Source: Streptomyces beijiangensis (GTDB lineage Bacteria; Actinomycetota; Actinomycetes; Streptomycetales; Streptomycetaceae). Taken from it: 64,000 bases of DNA. The stretch covers positions 1 to 64,000 of the forward strand of contig NZ_JAFLRJ010000007.1 of assembly GCF_017315755.1 (NCBI RefSeq), in the 5' to 3' direction. Below, piece after piece: positions 17,295 through 25,444 of this stretch. The notes under the pieces are model-generated. The model was given only the letters and a program-made list of their open reading frames with translations. It did not search any database and was not told the DNA's origin. A program made the translations under genes and the position numbers. The stretch's first letter is position 1. Each line of letters begins with the position of its first letter.

Positions 17295-18077
17295 GTGGCG
17301 GACATGGGCGATCTGTCGGATCTGACGGGCAGGACGGCGCTGGTGACCGGGGCGTCGCGCGGGATAGGGCAGGCGATCGCGGTCCGGCTGGCGGCGAGGG
17401 GGGCGGTGGTCATCGTGCACTTCGGAACGGACGAGGGTGGTGCGGCGGCGACGGTCGACGAGATCGGACGTGCCGGGGGAGCGGCGTTCGCCGTCGGGGC
17501 GGAGCTGGGTGTCGACGGCGACGTCGAGACACTCTTCGCGGGAGTCGAGGCGCGCCTGGCCGGACGCCCGCTCGACATCCTCGTGAACAACGCGGCTGCC
17601 GCACCCGCAGGCCCGCTGGGTGTCACGACGCGGGCGGAGTTCGACCATCTCTTCGCCGTGAACGTGCGGGCGCCGTACTTCATCGTCCAGCGCGCATTGC
17701 CGCTGTTCCGCGACGGCGGCCGCATTGTCACGATCTCGTCAGTGGCGACCAGGATGGCGAACCCCGGCCAGACGTCCTTCGCCATGACGAAGGGGGCGGT
17801 CGAGACGATGAGCATGACTCTGGCCAACGAGCTCGGGGTGCGCGGGATCACGGTGAACGCGGTGGCCCCCGGGGCCACCCGTACGGCGACCAACGGTTCG
17901 TACTTCGAGGCGCCGGGCCTGGCCGAGTTCATCGCGGGGACGACGGCGCTCGATCGGCTGGGCGCGCCCGACGATGTCGCCGACGTGGTCGCGTTCCTCG
18001 CCTCCGACGCTGCGCGCTGGATCACCGGCCAAGTGATCGACGCAAGCGGTGGCCTGTTCCTCGGTCCGCGCGTCTGA
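17295..18077 (+). CDS. SDR-family oxidoreductase with Phe at the catalytic Tyr position
   Basis: 260 aa. Classical SDR fold: cofactor motif TGASRGIG (19-25 region), LVNNA, N123, Ser149 in VTISSVAT, and K166. The usual Y-x-x-x-K is F162-A-M-T-K here (codon TTC where TAC is expected), so the general acid/base Tyr is missing. The C-terminal block ITGQVIDASGG is normal. The protein may be inactive, use other chemistry, or carry a recent point change. GTG 17295 and ATG 17304 are both possible starts. Regulation by the divergent TetR protein is likely. Confidence 0.88.
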   Translation: MADMGDLSDLTGRTALVTGASRGIGQAIAVRLAARGAVVIVHFGTDEGGAAATVDEIGRAGGAAFAVGAELGVDGDVETLFAGVEARLAGRPLDILVNNAAAAPAGPLGVTTRAEFDHLFAVNVRAPYFIVQRALPLFRDGGRIVTISSVATRMANPGQTSFAMTKGAVETMSMTLANELGVRGITVNAVAPGATRTATNGSYFEAPGLAEFIAGTTALDRLGAPDDVADVVAFLASDAARWITGQVIDASGGLFLGPRV

Positions 18078-18090
18078 GGCCGGAGCCGGT

Positions 18091-18158
18091 TGGTGCCGAG
18101 TGGCGCCACTCGGTGCCATTTCGCGCTGCAGAGGTGCATGGGCGTGCGTGGCGCGCCA
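18091..18158. promoter_or_regulatory. Upstream palindrome pair in the RHH regulator control region
   Basis: The 18-bp perfect palindrome CCGAGTGGCGCCACTCGG (18096-18113) is flanked by TGGTG and TGCCA, so TGG(T/C)GCC-like units recur. A second palindrome TGGCGCGCCA lies at 18149-18158. The units resemble the perfect operator at 18249-18267, suggesting several binding positions for one protein. Confidence 0.5.
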
Positions 18159-18241
18159 TGGTCGCTCAGCTGAGTGCCACGTGTCTTCGCAGGTCAGAGT
18201 GGTCGAACCGGATGCCGACGGCGAGGATGTCGCCGTATGGC

Positions 18242-18271
18242 TTGCAAGTGGCACCACTGTGGTGCCATCAT
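18242..18271 (+). promoter_or_regulatory. Operator/promoter of the RHH regulator, probably leaderless
   Basis: TGGCACCACTGTGGTGCCA (18249-18267) is a perfect inverted repeat with 8-base arms. It sits between a -35-like TTGCAA (18242-18247) and a -10-like CATCAT (18266-18271). That -10 places transcription start at about the ATG at 18278, which has no ribosome site; a leaderless mRNA and autorepression are inferred. Confidence 0.6.
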
Positions 18272-18277
18272 GACGTC

Positions 18278-18796
18278 ATGGACCTCACTCCGTATATCGA
18301 CAAGCTCCGCCGCGAACTCGCGGTGGCCGCCGAAGCCGGCGGTGACGAAGCCCGTGAGCTGGCGGAGAGGCTCACCGCTCCACTGGGGTCGGCGACCCGG
18401 CTGGCCATGCTCAATGTGCTCTCCGCCGCGACGGACGAGATCACCCGCGAGCTCGCCCCCGGCTCGGTCGATGTACGGCTGCGCGGGCTCGACCCCGACT
18501 TCGTGGTGACGCTGCCGCCCACCGACGGCGGCGCCCGCGAGGAGCCGGCTCCGCCCACCGAATCGCTCAAGACCTCGGCCCCGGCCGACGGCGACGAGGG
18601 TGGCACCGCCCGCGTCAACCTGCGTCTGCCGACCCACCTCAAGTCCCGTGCCGAGGAGGCCGCGGCCCGCGAGGGTCTGTCGGTCAACGCGTGGCTGGTG
18701 CGCGCCGTGTCGGCCGCGGTCGACGGTGACATCCGGCCGCGTACGCCGGAGAGGGCCCAGACCCTCGGGCAGAGCTTTACGGGCTGGGTGCGCTAG
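18278..18796 (+). CDS. Ribbon-helix-helix (HicB/Arc-like) regulator
   Basis: 172 aa. The N-terminal ~75 residues are helical (LRRELAVAAEAGGDEARELA). A Pro/Glu linker leads to an RHH DNA-binding domain at ~110-150 (ARVNLRLPTHLKSRAEEAAA, GLSVNAWLVRAV), then a conserved-looking tail QTLGQSFTGWVR. No toxin partner is adjacent, so this is more likely an autoregulated repressor of the downstream DUF4097/ABC exporter genes than an antitoxin. A longer frame to 18113 exists but crosses the operator palindromes; ATG 18278 was chosen. Confidence 0.8.
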   Translation: MDLTPYIDKLRRELAVAAEAGGDEARELAERLTAPLGSATRLAMLNVLSAATDEITRELAPGSVDVRLRGLDPDFVVTLPPTDGGAREEPAPPTESLKTSAPADGDEGGTARVNLRLPTHLKSRAEEAAAREGLSVNAWLVRAVSAAVDGDIRPRTPERAQTLGQSFTGWVR

Positions 18797-18881
18797 CCGC
18801 ACTCCCGCCCCTCGCACCACTTCACCCACACCACGTCCCACCAGCGGGGACGCCCTGTAGACCCAAGAGGACGGGACAGCC

Positions 18882-19724
18882 ATGCCTACTTTCGACACTC
18901 CCGAACCGATCTCGGCCACGACATACGTGGAGGCCGGTTCCATCGGGTTCAGCGCGGGCGACCGCCTCGACACCGTCGTCGAGGTGCGGCCCCGCGACCC
19001 GAAGCGGGACCAGGACGTACGAGCGGCCGACCAGACCCAGGTGACGTACGCCGGCGGCGCACTGACTGTCAGGACGCCCAAGCCCAATCTGTTCGGCCGC
19101 ACCGGCACGGTCGATGTGACGGTCGAACTGCCCACGGGCTCGCGCATCGACATGACCGGCGCCTGGGCCCAGGTGCTCGGTGAGGGCCGGCTCGGCGAGG
19201 TCCGCGTGAAGACCTCGTCCGGCGATGTCCGCCTCGACACGACCGGCCCGCTGTAGCTGATCGCGTCGCACGGCTCGATCACCGTGGACCGGGTGGAGGG
19301 CAGGGCCGAGATCACCACCAGCTCCGGCAGTCTGCGCGTCGGCCTCGTCGACGGTCCGGCCGTCCTGAAGAACTCGCACGGCACCACGACCGTCGGCGCC
19401 GCGACCGGCGAGCTGCGGGTGCGTGGCGCAAACGGAGACATCGAGATCCGGCGCGCCGAGGGCTCGGTCACCGCCGTCACCTCTCACGGCACCCTGCGCG
19501 TAGACGAAGTGGCCCGCGGCACCGTCCAGTTGGAGACCTCGTACGGCGCCATCCAGGTCGGCGTCCGCGAGGGCACGGCCGCCTGGCTCGATGTCCACTC
19601 GGGCTCCGGGCAGGTGCGCAACACGCTCACCGCGTCCGAGACCCCGGGGAAGACCGAGGACACCGTCGAGGTCCGCGCCCGCACCCGGTACGGCAACATC
19701 GACATCCGCCGCGCCAAGGTCTGA
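18882..19724 (+). pseudogene. DUF4097-family beta-strand repeat gene with in-frame TAG
   Basis: One reading frame of 281 codons is interrupted only by TAG at 19254-19256. Before it lies the N-terminal half (ATTYVEAGSIGFSAGDRLDT ... VRLDTTGPL). After it, in the same frame, come repeating beta-strand units (ASHGSITVDRVEGRAEITTS, SHGTTTVGAATGELRVRGA, SYGAIQVGV). A C-to-T change of CAG would create the stop. Restart at GTG 19284 is conceivable. DUF4097 proteins form right-handed beta arrays of unknown role and often accompany RHH regulators and DrrA-type ABC genes, as here. A sequencing error cannot be excluded. Confidence 0.85.
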
Positions 19725-19792
19725 CCCCGGAAGCGCCCGTCTCGACTCGCTCACCCCGCCAGCCACTTCATCCCCCCGAACGGGAGGGCCCC

Positions 19793-20794
19793 ATGCCTTC
19801 TTCTGTCATGCCCATGTCTATCAAGCACGACGGTCACCCGTCGCCTGCCGCCGTCTCCGCCGTCGGTCTGCGCAAGTCGTACGGCGACAAGACCGTCCTC
19901 GACGGCGTCGATCTGCGCATCCCGGCCGGGTCGGTGTTCGCGCTGCTCGGGCCGAACGGCGCCGGGAAGACCACCGCCGTGAAGATCCTCTCCACGCTCA
20001 TCACCGCCGACGGCGGGCAGGTCCAGGTAGCAGGCCACGACCTGGCCGTCGCCCCGCAGGCCGTACGGGCGGCGATCGGTGTCACCGGACAGTTCTCTGC
20101 GGTCGACGGGCTGATCACCGGCGAGGAGAACATGCTCCTCATGGCGGACCTGCACCACCTGTCCAAGCGTGAGGGGCGGCGCGTCACCGCCGAGCTGCTG
20201 GAGCGCTTCGACCTCGTCGACGCTGCCAATAAGCCTGCCTCCAGCTACTCCGGCGGTATGAAGCGCCGCCTCGATCTCGCGATGACGCTGGTCGGAGGCC
20301 CGCGGATCATCTTTCTGGACGAGCCGACCACCGGACTCGACCCGCGCTCCCGCCACAACATGTGGCAGATCATCCGCGAGCTCGTCGCCGACGGCGTGAC
20401 CGTCTTCCTCACCACCCAGTACCTGGAAGAGGCCGACGAACTCGCCGACCGCATCGCCGTACTCAACGACGGGAAGATCGCCGCCGAGGGGACGGCGGAC
20501 GAGCTGAAACGGCTCATCCCCGGCGGACACGTCCGGCTCCGGTTCGACGACCCTGCCTCCTACCAGTCCGCCGCGGTCGCCCTGCGCGAAGTCACCAGGG
20601 ACGACGAGGCGCTGGCCCTGACCATCCCCAGCGGCGGCAGCCAGCGCGAACTGCGTTCCATCCTCGACTGGCTGGATGCCTGCGACATCGCGGCGGACGA
20701 ACTGACCGTGCACACCCCCGACCTCGACGACGTGTTCTTCGCCCTGACCGGCAGCACCGACGTCCCCGCCCAGCCCAAGGAGACCGTCCGATGA
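19793..20794 (+). CDS. ABC transporter ATP-binding protein, DrrA family
   Basis: 333 aa. Walker A GPNGAGKTT, signature YSGGMKRRLDLA, Walker B IIFLDEPTTGLD, and the DrrA-type TTQYLEEADEL in place of an H-loop His. The ~90-residue C-terminal domain of daunorubicin-resistance ATPases follows (DLDDVFFALTG). It energises export of a drug-like or lipid-like compound with the permease whose start overlaps its stop (ATGA). GGGAGGG precedes ATG 19793. Confidence 0.93.
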   Translation: MPSSVMPMSIKHDGHPSPAAVSAVGLRKSYGDKTVLDGVDLRIPAGSVFALLGPNGAGKTTAVKILSTLITADGGQVQVAGHDLAVAPQAVRAAIGVTGQFSAVDGLITGEENMLLMADLHHLSKREGRRVTAELLERFDLVDAANKPASSYSGGMKRRLDLAMTLVGGPRIIFLDEPTTGLDPRSRHNMWQIIRELVADGVTVFLTTQYLEEADELADRIAVLNDGKIAAEGTADELKRLIPGGHVRLRFDDPASYQSAAVALREVTRDDEALALTIPSGGSQRELRSILDWLDACDIAADELTVHTPDLDDVFFALTGSTDVPAQPKETVR

Positions 20795-21582
20795 GCTCCC
20801 TTTCCCTCGCGGTGCGCGACTCGTCCACGATGCTGCGGCGAAATCTGCTGCACGCGCGGCGCTACCCGTCCCTGACGCTCAATCTGCTGCTCACGCCGGT
20901 CATGCTGTTGCTGCTCTTCGTCTACATCTTCGGAGATGTGATGAGCGCCGGCATCGGGGGCGGCGGGGCGGACCGGTCCGACTACATCGCGTATCTCGTC
21001 CCCGGCATCCTGATGCTGACCATCGGCGGCACCACCATCGGCAGCGCGGTATCCGTCTCCAGCGACATGAACGAGGGGATCATCGCCCGCTTCCGTACGC
21101 TGGCGATCCACCGCGGTTCCGTGCTCATCGGGCACGTCGTGGGCAGCGTGCTCCAGTGCATCGCCAGCGTGGTCCTCGTCGGCGCCGTCGCCGTGGCCAT
21201 CGGCTTCCGGTCGACGGACGCCACCGCTCTGGAGTGGATCCTGGCGCTGGGGCTGTTGACGCTCGTAGCCCTGGCGCTGACCTGGATCGCGGTCGGGATG
21301 GGCCTGTCCAGCCCGAACGCCGAGGCGGCAAGTAACAGCGCCATGCCGCTGATGATCCTGCCGCTCATCTCCAGCGCCTTCGTACCGGTCGACGCGATGC
21401 CGGGCTGGTTCCAGCCGATTGCCGAGTACCAGCCGTTCACTCCGGCCATCGAGACCCTGCGCGGGCTGCTGCTCGGCACCGAGATCGGCAACAACGGGTG
21501 GCTGGCCGTCGTCTGGTGCCTTGGGCTGGCCGTGCTCGGCTACTTCTGGTCCAGGTCACTGTTCGACCGCGACCCGGAGTAG
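20791..21582 (+). CDS. ABC-2 type exporter permease, DrrB family
   Basis: 263 aa with about six membrane helices (SLTLNLLLTPVMLLLLFVYI, VLQCIASVVLVGAVAVAI, WILALGLLTLVALALTWIAV) and the ABC2 block EYQPFTPAIETLRGLLLG. It overlaps the ATPase gene by 4 bp. Its last codons and the following ~20 bases are repeated at 22308-22329. The substrate is unknown. Confidence 0.92.
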   Translation: MSSLSLAVRDSSTMLRRNLLHARRYPSLTLNLLLTPVMLLLLFVYIFGDVMSAGIGGGGADRSDYIAYLVPGILMLTIGGTTIGSAVSVSSDMNEGIIARFRTLAIHRGSVLIGHVVGSVLQCIASVVLVGAVAVAIGFRSTDATALEWILALGLLTLVALALTWIAVGMGLSSPNAEAASNSAMPLMILPLISSAFVPVDAMPGWFQPIAEYQPFTPAIETLRGLLLGTEIGNNGWLAVVWCLGLAVLGYFWSRSLFDRDPE

Positions 21583-21586
21583 CGCC
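21565..21586 (+). repeat. Direct repeat copy 1 (3' end of permease gene)
   Basis: 22 bases covering the last codons (DRDPE-stop) and first untranslated bases of the permease are identical to 22308-22329; similarity continues imperfectly for ~20 bases more. Confidence 0.85.
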
Positions 21587-21675
21587 GGTTTCTCGGGGGT
21601 ACTGTCCTGCCCGCACCCCGCCGCGCACCCTTCGCAGAGATCGGCGTGCGCGGCGCTGCAGGGGGGCCGTTTCGG

Positions 21676-21861
21676 TTACGACTTGGGCGGGTCCTGCTCT
21701 GATCCCAGCTGCTGCTTGAGCTTTTCCTGGGCGGTGTCGACCTGGCTGCTGTATTTGCCCTGGGTCTTCTCGTCCACGAAGTCGCCGGCCTTGTCGATTC
21801 CCTGGCCCGCCTTGTCCTCGTGGCCCTTGAGCATCTGCTTGAGCTTGTCCAACATGGCCAT
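21676..21861 (-). CDS. Rv0909/MT0933-like small protein (putative antitoxin family)
   Basis: 61 aa, highly charged and helical: LDKLKQMLKGHEDKAGQGID, KAGDFVDEKTQGKYSSQVD. This matches the MT0933-like family annotated as antitoxins and resembles CsbD-like stress proteins. No toxin gene is adjacent, so an antitoxin role is doubtful. ATG 21861 follows AGGAGGAGCACC; the longer frame to 22062 overlaps the divergent small gene. Confidence 0.8.
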   Translation of the reverse strand: MAMLDKLKQMLKGHEDKAGQGIDKAGDFVDEKTQGKYSSQVDTAQEKLKQQLGSEQDPPKS

Positions 21862-21967
21862 GGTGCTCCTCCTAGAACAGCCCCCACACCACAGGATCCC
21901 CCCTTTCCCCGCCACTCCGCATCCGGGGCGATCCTCCCGGGGGCGGGCGCTGTCCGACACATAGGGT

Positions 21968-22198
21968 GTGAATATGTTCAATTCGAAGCGAATCAAGCCA
22001 GAGGACTCCTGGCGGGGCGCCATCGTCGACAAGAGCCGCAACATTCCCGACGGCTCGAACATGTACCACTACATCAAAGTGGAACTGACCGAGGGCCAGA
22101 CCAAGAAGTTCCGCGTCGACAAGGCGCTCTGGGAGACGCTGGAGGTCGGCGATCGTCTCATCAAGCAGCCCGGCAACGCCGCCCCCACAAAGCAGTAG
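21968..22198 (+). CDS. Small conserved-looking hypothetical protein
   Basis: 76 aa (GTG 21968; ATG 21974 also possible). Soluble, with WRGAIVDKSRNIPDG, MYHYIKVELTEGQTKKFRV, LEVGDRLIKQPG: a compact beta-rich pattern in which a ligand or polymer modifies function cannot be guessed. There is no ribosome site; TAGGGT at 21962-21967 could be a -10 for a leaderless mRNA. It is divergent from the Rv0909-like gene. Confidence 0.7.
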   Translation: MNMFNSKRIKPEDSWRGAIVDKSRNIPDGSNMYHYIKVELTEGQTKKFRVDKALWETLEVGDRLIKQPGNAAPTKQ

Positions 22199-22307
22199 GT
22201 CAATGCCGCCGACACCGATGCAGTCGCCCGTGTTGGTGCCTGGGCCGATCCCACCTGCGGCTACGCCCCGCGAGAACCAGCGAGTGGCTCCGGGATGCGC
22301 CAAGTCG

Positions 22308-22329
22308 GACCGCGACCCGGAGTAGCGCC
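22308..22329 (+). repeat. Direct repeat copy 2 (stray permease 3' end)
   Basis: Identical 22 bases to 21565-21586, including a stop codon, but without a permease gene in front. The two copies enclose 743 bp carrying the two small genes. Confidence 0.85.
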
Positions 22330-22392
22330 CGTTTCCCGGGGTATCGGTCAGTCGCACACTGGCGGTACATATCCCTGCCGAAAGAGGCGATC

Positions 22393-22653
22393 ATGGAGAT
22401 CTCGGGCCTTCTCAGTGCGATTGTGATCGGCGTCGTCATCGGCGTACTGGGACGGCTCGTCGTCCCGGGGCGTCAGCGGATCGGCATCCTGTGGACGATC
22501 CTGATCGGCATCGTGGCGGCGCTGATCGGCAGCGTCATCGCGCATGCCACCGGCGTCGACGACACGAACGGTGTCGACTGGATCGAGTGGCTGATCCAGA
22601 TCGGGCTCGCCGCACTCGGCGTCGCCGGTCTCGACCGCGCCAAGTCGCGCTGA
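22393..22653 (+). CDS. GlsB/YeaQ/YmgE-family stress membrane protein
   Basis: 86 aa with three hydrophobic helices: LLSAIVIGVVIGVLGRLVVP, IGILWTILIGIVAALIGSVI and WLIQIGLAALGVAGL. The Gly-rich pattern is that of the transglycosylase-associated/YeaQ family, linked to general stress. ATG 22393 has GAGG six bases upstream. The specific function is unknown. Confidence 0.85.
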   Translation: MEISGLLSAIVIGVVIGVLGRLVVPGRQRIGILWTILIGIVAALIGSVIAHATGVDDTNGVDWIEWLIQIGLAALGVAGLDRAKSR

Positions 22654-22685
22654 CAGCAGACAGAGAAGAAAACAGGCGACTGACC

Positions 22686-22716
22686 GTCAGGGGCCGTCAG
22701 TACGACGGCCCCTGAC
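22686..22716. terminator. Perfect 13-bp stem terminator between convergent genes
   Basis: GTCAGGGGCCGTC (22686-22698), loop AGTAC, GACGGCCCCTGAC (22704-22716). It lies between the plus-strand YeaQ-like gene and the minus-strand permease gene and probably acts in both directions. Confidence 0.85.
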
Positions 22717-22722
22717 AGGGGT

Positions 22723-24255
22723 TCAGACAATGCCCTCCGCGATCTCGGTCTGCTCGCGGTCCGATCCGTAGGCGGCCGGGGTGCTGTACCTGTTCCGGGC
22801 GACGTACCACCAGATGCTGGCCAGTACGAGTACGGCCGCCAGCGCGATCACCGCGTAGTTCATCGAGTCGATGTTCACCGGTGACTTCTGGGGGAGGCAG
22901 AAGAGCACGGTGACCAGGGCCACCCACACCACGGCCACCCAGCCGATCGGCTTGCTCCAGCGGCCCAGGTTCCAGGGGCCGGGCTGGAAACGGTCGCCGG
23001 CGCGCAGCTTCAGATAGATCGGGATGGCGTACGCGGGCGTGATGCCGATGACGTTGATGGCGGTCACCGCGCCGTACGCGGTCGCCGAGTACAGCGACGG
23101 CAGGGCGAGCACGCCGGCGAAACCGACCGAGAGCCAGACCGCGTTGACCGGTGTCTGGGTGCGGCTGCTGACCTTGCGCCACAGCTTGGAGCCCGGCAGT
23201 GCGTTGTCGCGGCTGAAGGCGAAGACCATCCGGCTCGCCGCGGCCACCTCGGCGTTGCCGCAGAAGAGCTGCGCCACGATGACGACCAGCAGCAGGGCGG
23301 TGGCGCCGCCGGTGCCGAGTGCGTCGATGAAGATCTGGGCCGGCGGGACACCGGTGTCGCTGTTCTGGGTGCCGGCGTAGTTCTGGATGGCGAAGGTCAG
23401 CCCGGCGAGGAGGACGAAGCCGGCGATCCAGGAGACCCAGATGGAGCGGACGATGCCCTTGGCCGCCGACACCGAGGCGTTGGACGTCTCCTCCGACAGG
23501 TGGGCCGAGGCGTCGTAACCGCAGAAGGTGTACTGGGCCAGCAGGAGGCCGATCGCGGCCACGTACAGCGGGTTCGACCAGCCGGTGTCGTTGGCGAAGT
23601 GGGTGAAGACGAACGACGCCGACTGGTGGTGGTCGGGGACGATGGCCAGGACGCCGACGATCACCGCGACACCTGCCAGGTGCCACCACACGCTGATCGA
23701 GTTGAGCACGCTGACCAGCTGTACGCCGAAGAGGTTCAGCACGGCGTGCAGCAGCAGGATGCCCATGAAGATGAGCATGGTCGAGCCGGGTGTGGGGACG
23801 AATCCGAACTGCAGGTTAAGGAAGGCGCCCGTGAACAGGGCCGCGCCGTAGTCGATTCCGGCGATCGCGCCCAGCAGCCCGAGCAGATTCAGCCAGCCGG
23901 TGTACCAGCCCCAGCGGCGGCCGCCGAGCCGGTCGGCCATGTAGTAGAGCGCCCCCGACGTGGGGTACGCGCTGGTGACCTCGGCCAGTGCCAGGCCGAC
24001 GAACAGCACGAACAAGCCGACGCCCGCCCAGCCCCACAGCATCACGGCGGGACCGCCGGTGCCGAGCCCGAATCCGTACAGCGTCATGCATCCCGAGAGC
24101 ACGGATATGACGGAGAAACTTATCGCGAAGTTGCCGAAACTGCCCATACGGCGGGCCAGGACGGGCTGGTAGCCGAGTTCCCGCAGGCGCGCTTCCTCGT
24201 CCTGCTGCGGTGGGTTACCGGTACCGGTGCTCGACCAGGTGGTGGTACGCGACAC
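22723..24255 (-). CDS. APC-superfamily amino acid permease
   Basis: 510 aa, about 12 membrane helices after a ~40-residue cytoplasmic start. Signature blocks: SFSVISVLSGCMTLYGFGLG, SAYPTSGALYYMADRLGG, and CGYDASAHLSEET in the helix 6 region, typical of amino acid/GABA/choline-type permeases (ACT group). Substrate not predictable. GTG 24255 has GGAGG ten bases upstream; the open frame to 24807 overlaps the next gene and was rejected. Confidence 0.9.
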   Translation of the reverse strand: MSRTTTWSSTGTGNPPQQDEEARLRELGYQPVLARRMGSFGNFAISFSVISVLSGCMTLYGFGLGTGGPAVMLWGWAGVGLFVLFVGLALAEVTSAYPTSGALYYMADRLGGRRWGWYTGWLNLLGLLGAIAGIDYGAALFTGAFLNLQFGFVPTPGSTMLIFMGILLLHAVLNLFGVQLVSVLNSISVWWHLAGVAVIVGVLAIVPDHHQSASFVFTHFANDTGWSNPLYVAAIGLLLAQYTFCGYDASAHLSEETSNASVSAAKGIVRSIWVSWIAGFVLLAGLTFAIQNYAGTQNSDTGVPPAQIFIDALGTGGATALLLVVIVAQLFCGNAEVAAASRMVFAFSRDNALPGSKLWRKVSSRTQTPVNAVWLSVGFAGVLALPSLYSATAYGAVTAINVIGITPAYAIPIYLKLRAGDRFQPGPWNLGRWSKPIGWVAVVWVALVTVLFCLPQKSPVNIDSMNYAVIALAAVLVLASIWWYVARNRYSTPAAYGSDREQTEIAEGIV

Positions 24256-24295
24256 GGAAGTGCCTCCAGGGGTGAGGGACGGGGACGGTGGTGGT

Positions 24296-25294
24296 TCAGT
24301 TCTGGGGGCCGGGACCCGGACCGCGGGGAGCGGACATGCAGCGGGCGCGCGCCTGGACGTACGTCTCCGCGGCCAGGTCCGGATCGCCGGGGTCGTGGGT
24401 ACGGTGAGACCAGGGGGCGGGGGTGAAGTACGGGCCGAGCGCGTCGAACACCCGTACCGCGTCCGGGAATTGGAGCGATCCCCACAGGGCGTGCGCCAGA
24501 TGGCTGAGGTCGAGCAGCGAGTTGGCGGCCGGCGGCGAGCGGTCGAACCAGCCGTGCAGGGCACGCAGCGTCTCCCGGGTGGCGTCCTCCGCGACCCAGT
24601 GCAGGTCGAGGGCCTTCTCGCGGCCGCCCTCCCTGAGGTACCGCTCGACCCGTACGTACAGAGGCAGCACCAGGAGCGCGGAGCCCTCGGGCGCCTGGGC
24701 GGCTGCCCAATGGACGAAACCGACCGCTTCTGACAGATGCCCACCAGGTCTGCGCGCGTAGGTGAACTGCAGCATGCGGTGGTAGGCCTCGCGGTTGTAC
24801 GGGTCACGCTTGTCGGCCTCGGCCAGCAGACCCCAGGGGCCGGGGAACAGCATCTGCTCCGGGGGTGCCTGCCGGTGCTCCTCCCACTGCTGCCGCTCGT
24901 CGAGCTGCGACAGCGCCAGCTGGCACACCCACGGCACAGGGTCCTGGGGCGTCGCCTCGGCGGCGATCTGGCACGCCTGCCAGGCCTCGCGCCACAGGCT
25001 GTCCGTACTCCGGTGGCCCGCGCGGTGGGCGCGCAGGGTCCGTTCCACCAGGACCCGGGTGTGCATGACGGCGGCGTCGGCGCTGCGCGGCTCCTCGCTC
25101 CGCCACATCTGCACCACGTCCGTGCCCGCGGCCGCGGCCGCCAGGACCTGGGTGCGCTGCGTCCACAGTGACCAGCCGGGGGTGTCGGCGAGCAGATCGC
25201 GCATGGACCGCCAGCGGCCGGTCCTGAGATCCTGAAGCGCGTTGCGCAATCCGTCGTCGTGGCCGGCCGGGTGATACACCGGACGTGCTAACAC
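24296..25294 (-). CDS. Hypothetical protein with TTA as second codon (possible bldA target)
   Basis: 332 aa, soluble and helical, Trp/Arg-rich, with a TPR-like cadence (WREAWQACQIAAEATPQDPV, LDLSHLAHALWGSLQFPDAV). Family not recognised. The start is GTG-TTA-GCA at 25294 with AAAGGAG five bases upstream, so Leu codon TTA follows the initiator directly. In Streptomyces TTA needs the bldA tRNA, which ties expression to development. It precedes the permease gene by 40 bp in the same direction; the two may share a transcript. Divergent from the glycerol operon. Confidence 0.75.
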   Translation of the reverse strand: MLARPVYHPAGHDDGLRNALQDLRTGRWRSMRDLLADTPGWSLWTQRTQVLAAAAAGTDVVQMWRSEEPRSADAAVMHTRVLVERTLRAHRAGHRSTDSLWREAWQACQIAAEATPQDPVPWVCQLALSQLDERQQWEEHRQAPPEQMLFPGPWGLLAEADKRDPYNREAYHRMLQFTYARRPGGHLSEAVGFVHWAAAQAPEGSALLVLPLYVRVERYLREGGREKALDLHWVAEDATRETLRALHGWFDRSPPAANSLLDLSHLAHALWGSLQFPDAVRVFDALGPYFTPAPWSHRTHDPGDPDLAAETYVQARARCMSAPRGPGPGPQN

Positions 25295-25373
25295 CTGGCT
25301 CCTTTGGGGGAAGAGCGATAGAGGCGGACGCTCCGGTTCTCGCGGAGCGTTGCTGATCTTATGCAACTCTGAG

Positions 25374-25383
25374 CCAAATTTGG
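25374..25383. promoter_or_regulatory. AT-rich palindrome in the divergent gap before the glycerol operon
   Basis: CCAAATTTGG is a perfect 10-bp palindrome in an unusually AT-rich patch between the divergent genes starting at 25294 and 25445. A TTGACG at 25409-25414 with a TAG-type -10 nearby may be the operon promoter. Low certainty. Confidence 0.35.
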
Positions 25384-25444
25384 GAAATTGATGGTGTGTC
25401 AGTAACCCTTGACGTCGGCGACGGCCGTGTAGCAGGCTGCCGCA

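Noticed and set aside
18278-18796. RHH protein as antitoxin of a type II toxin-antitoxin pair
   Set aside because: No small toxin-like gene is adjacent; downstream genes are DUF4097 and an ABC exporter.
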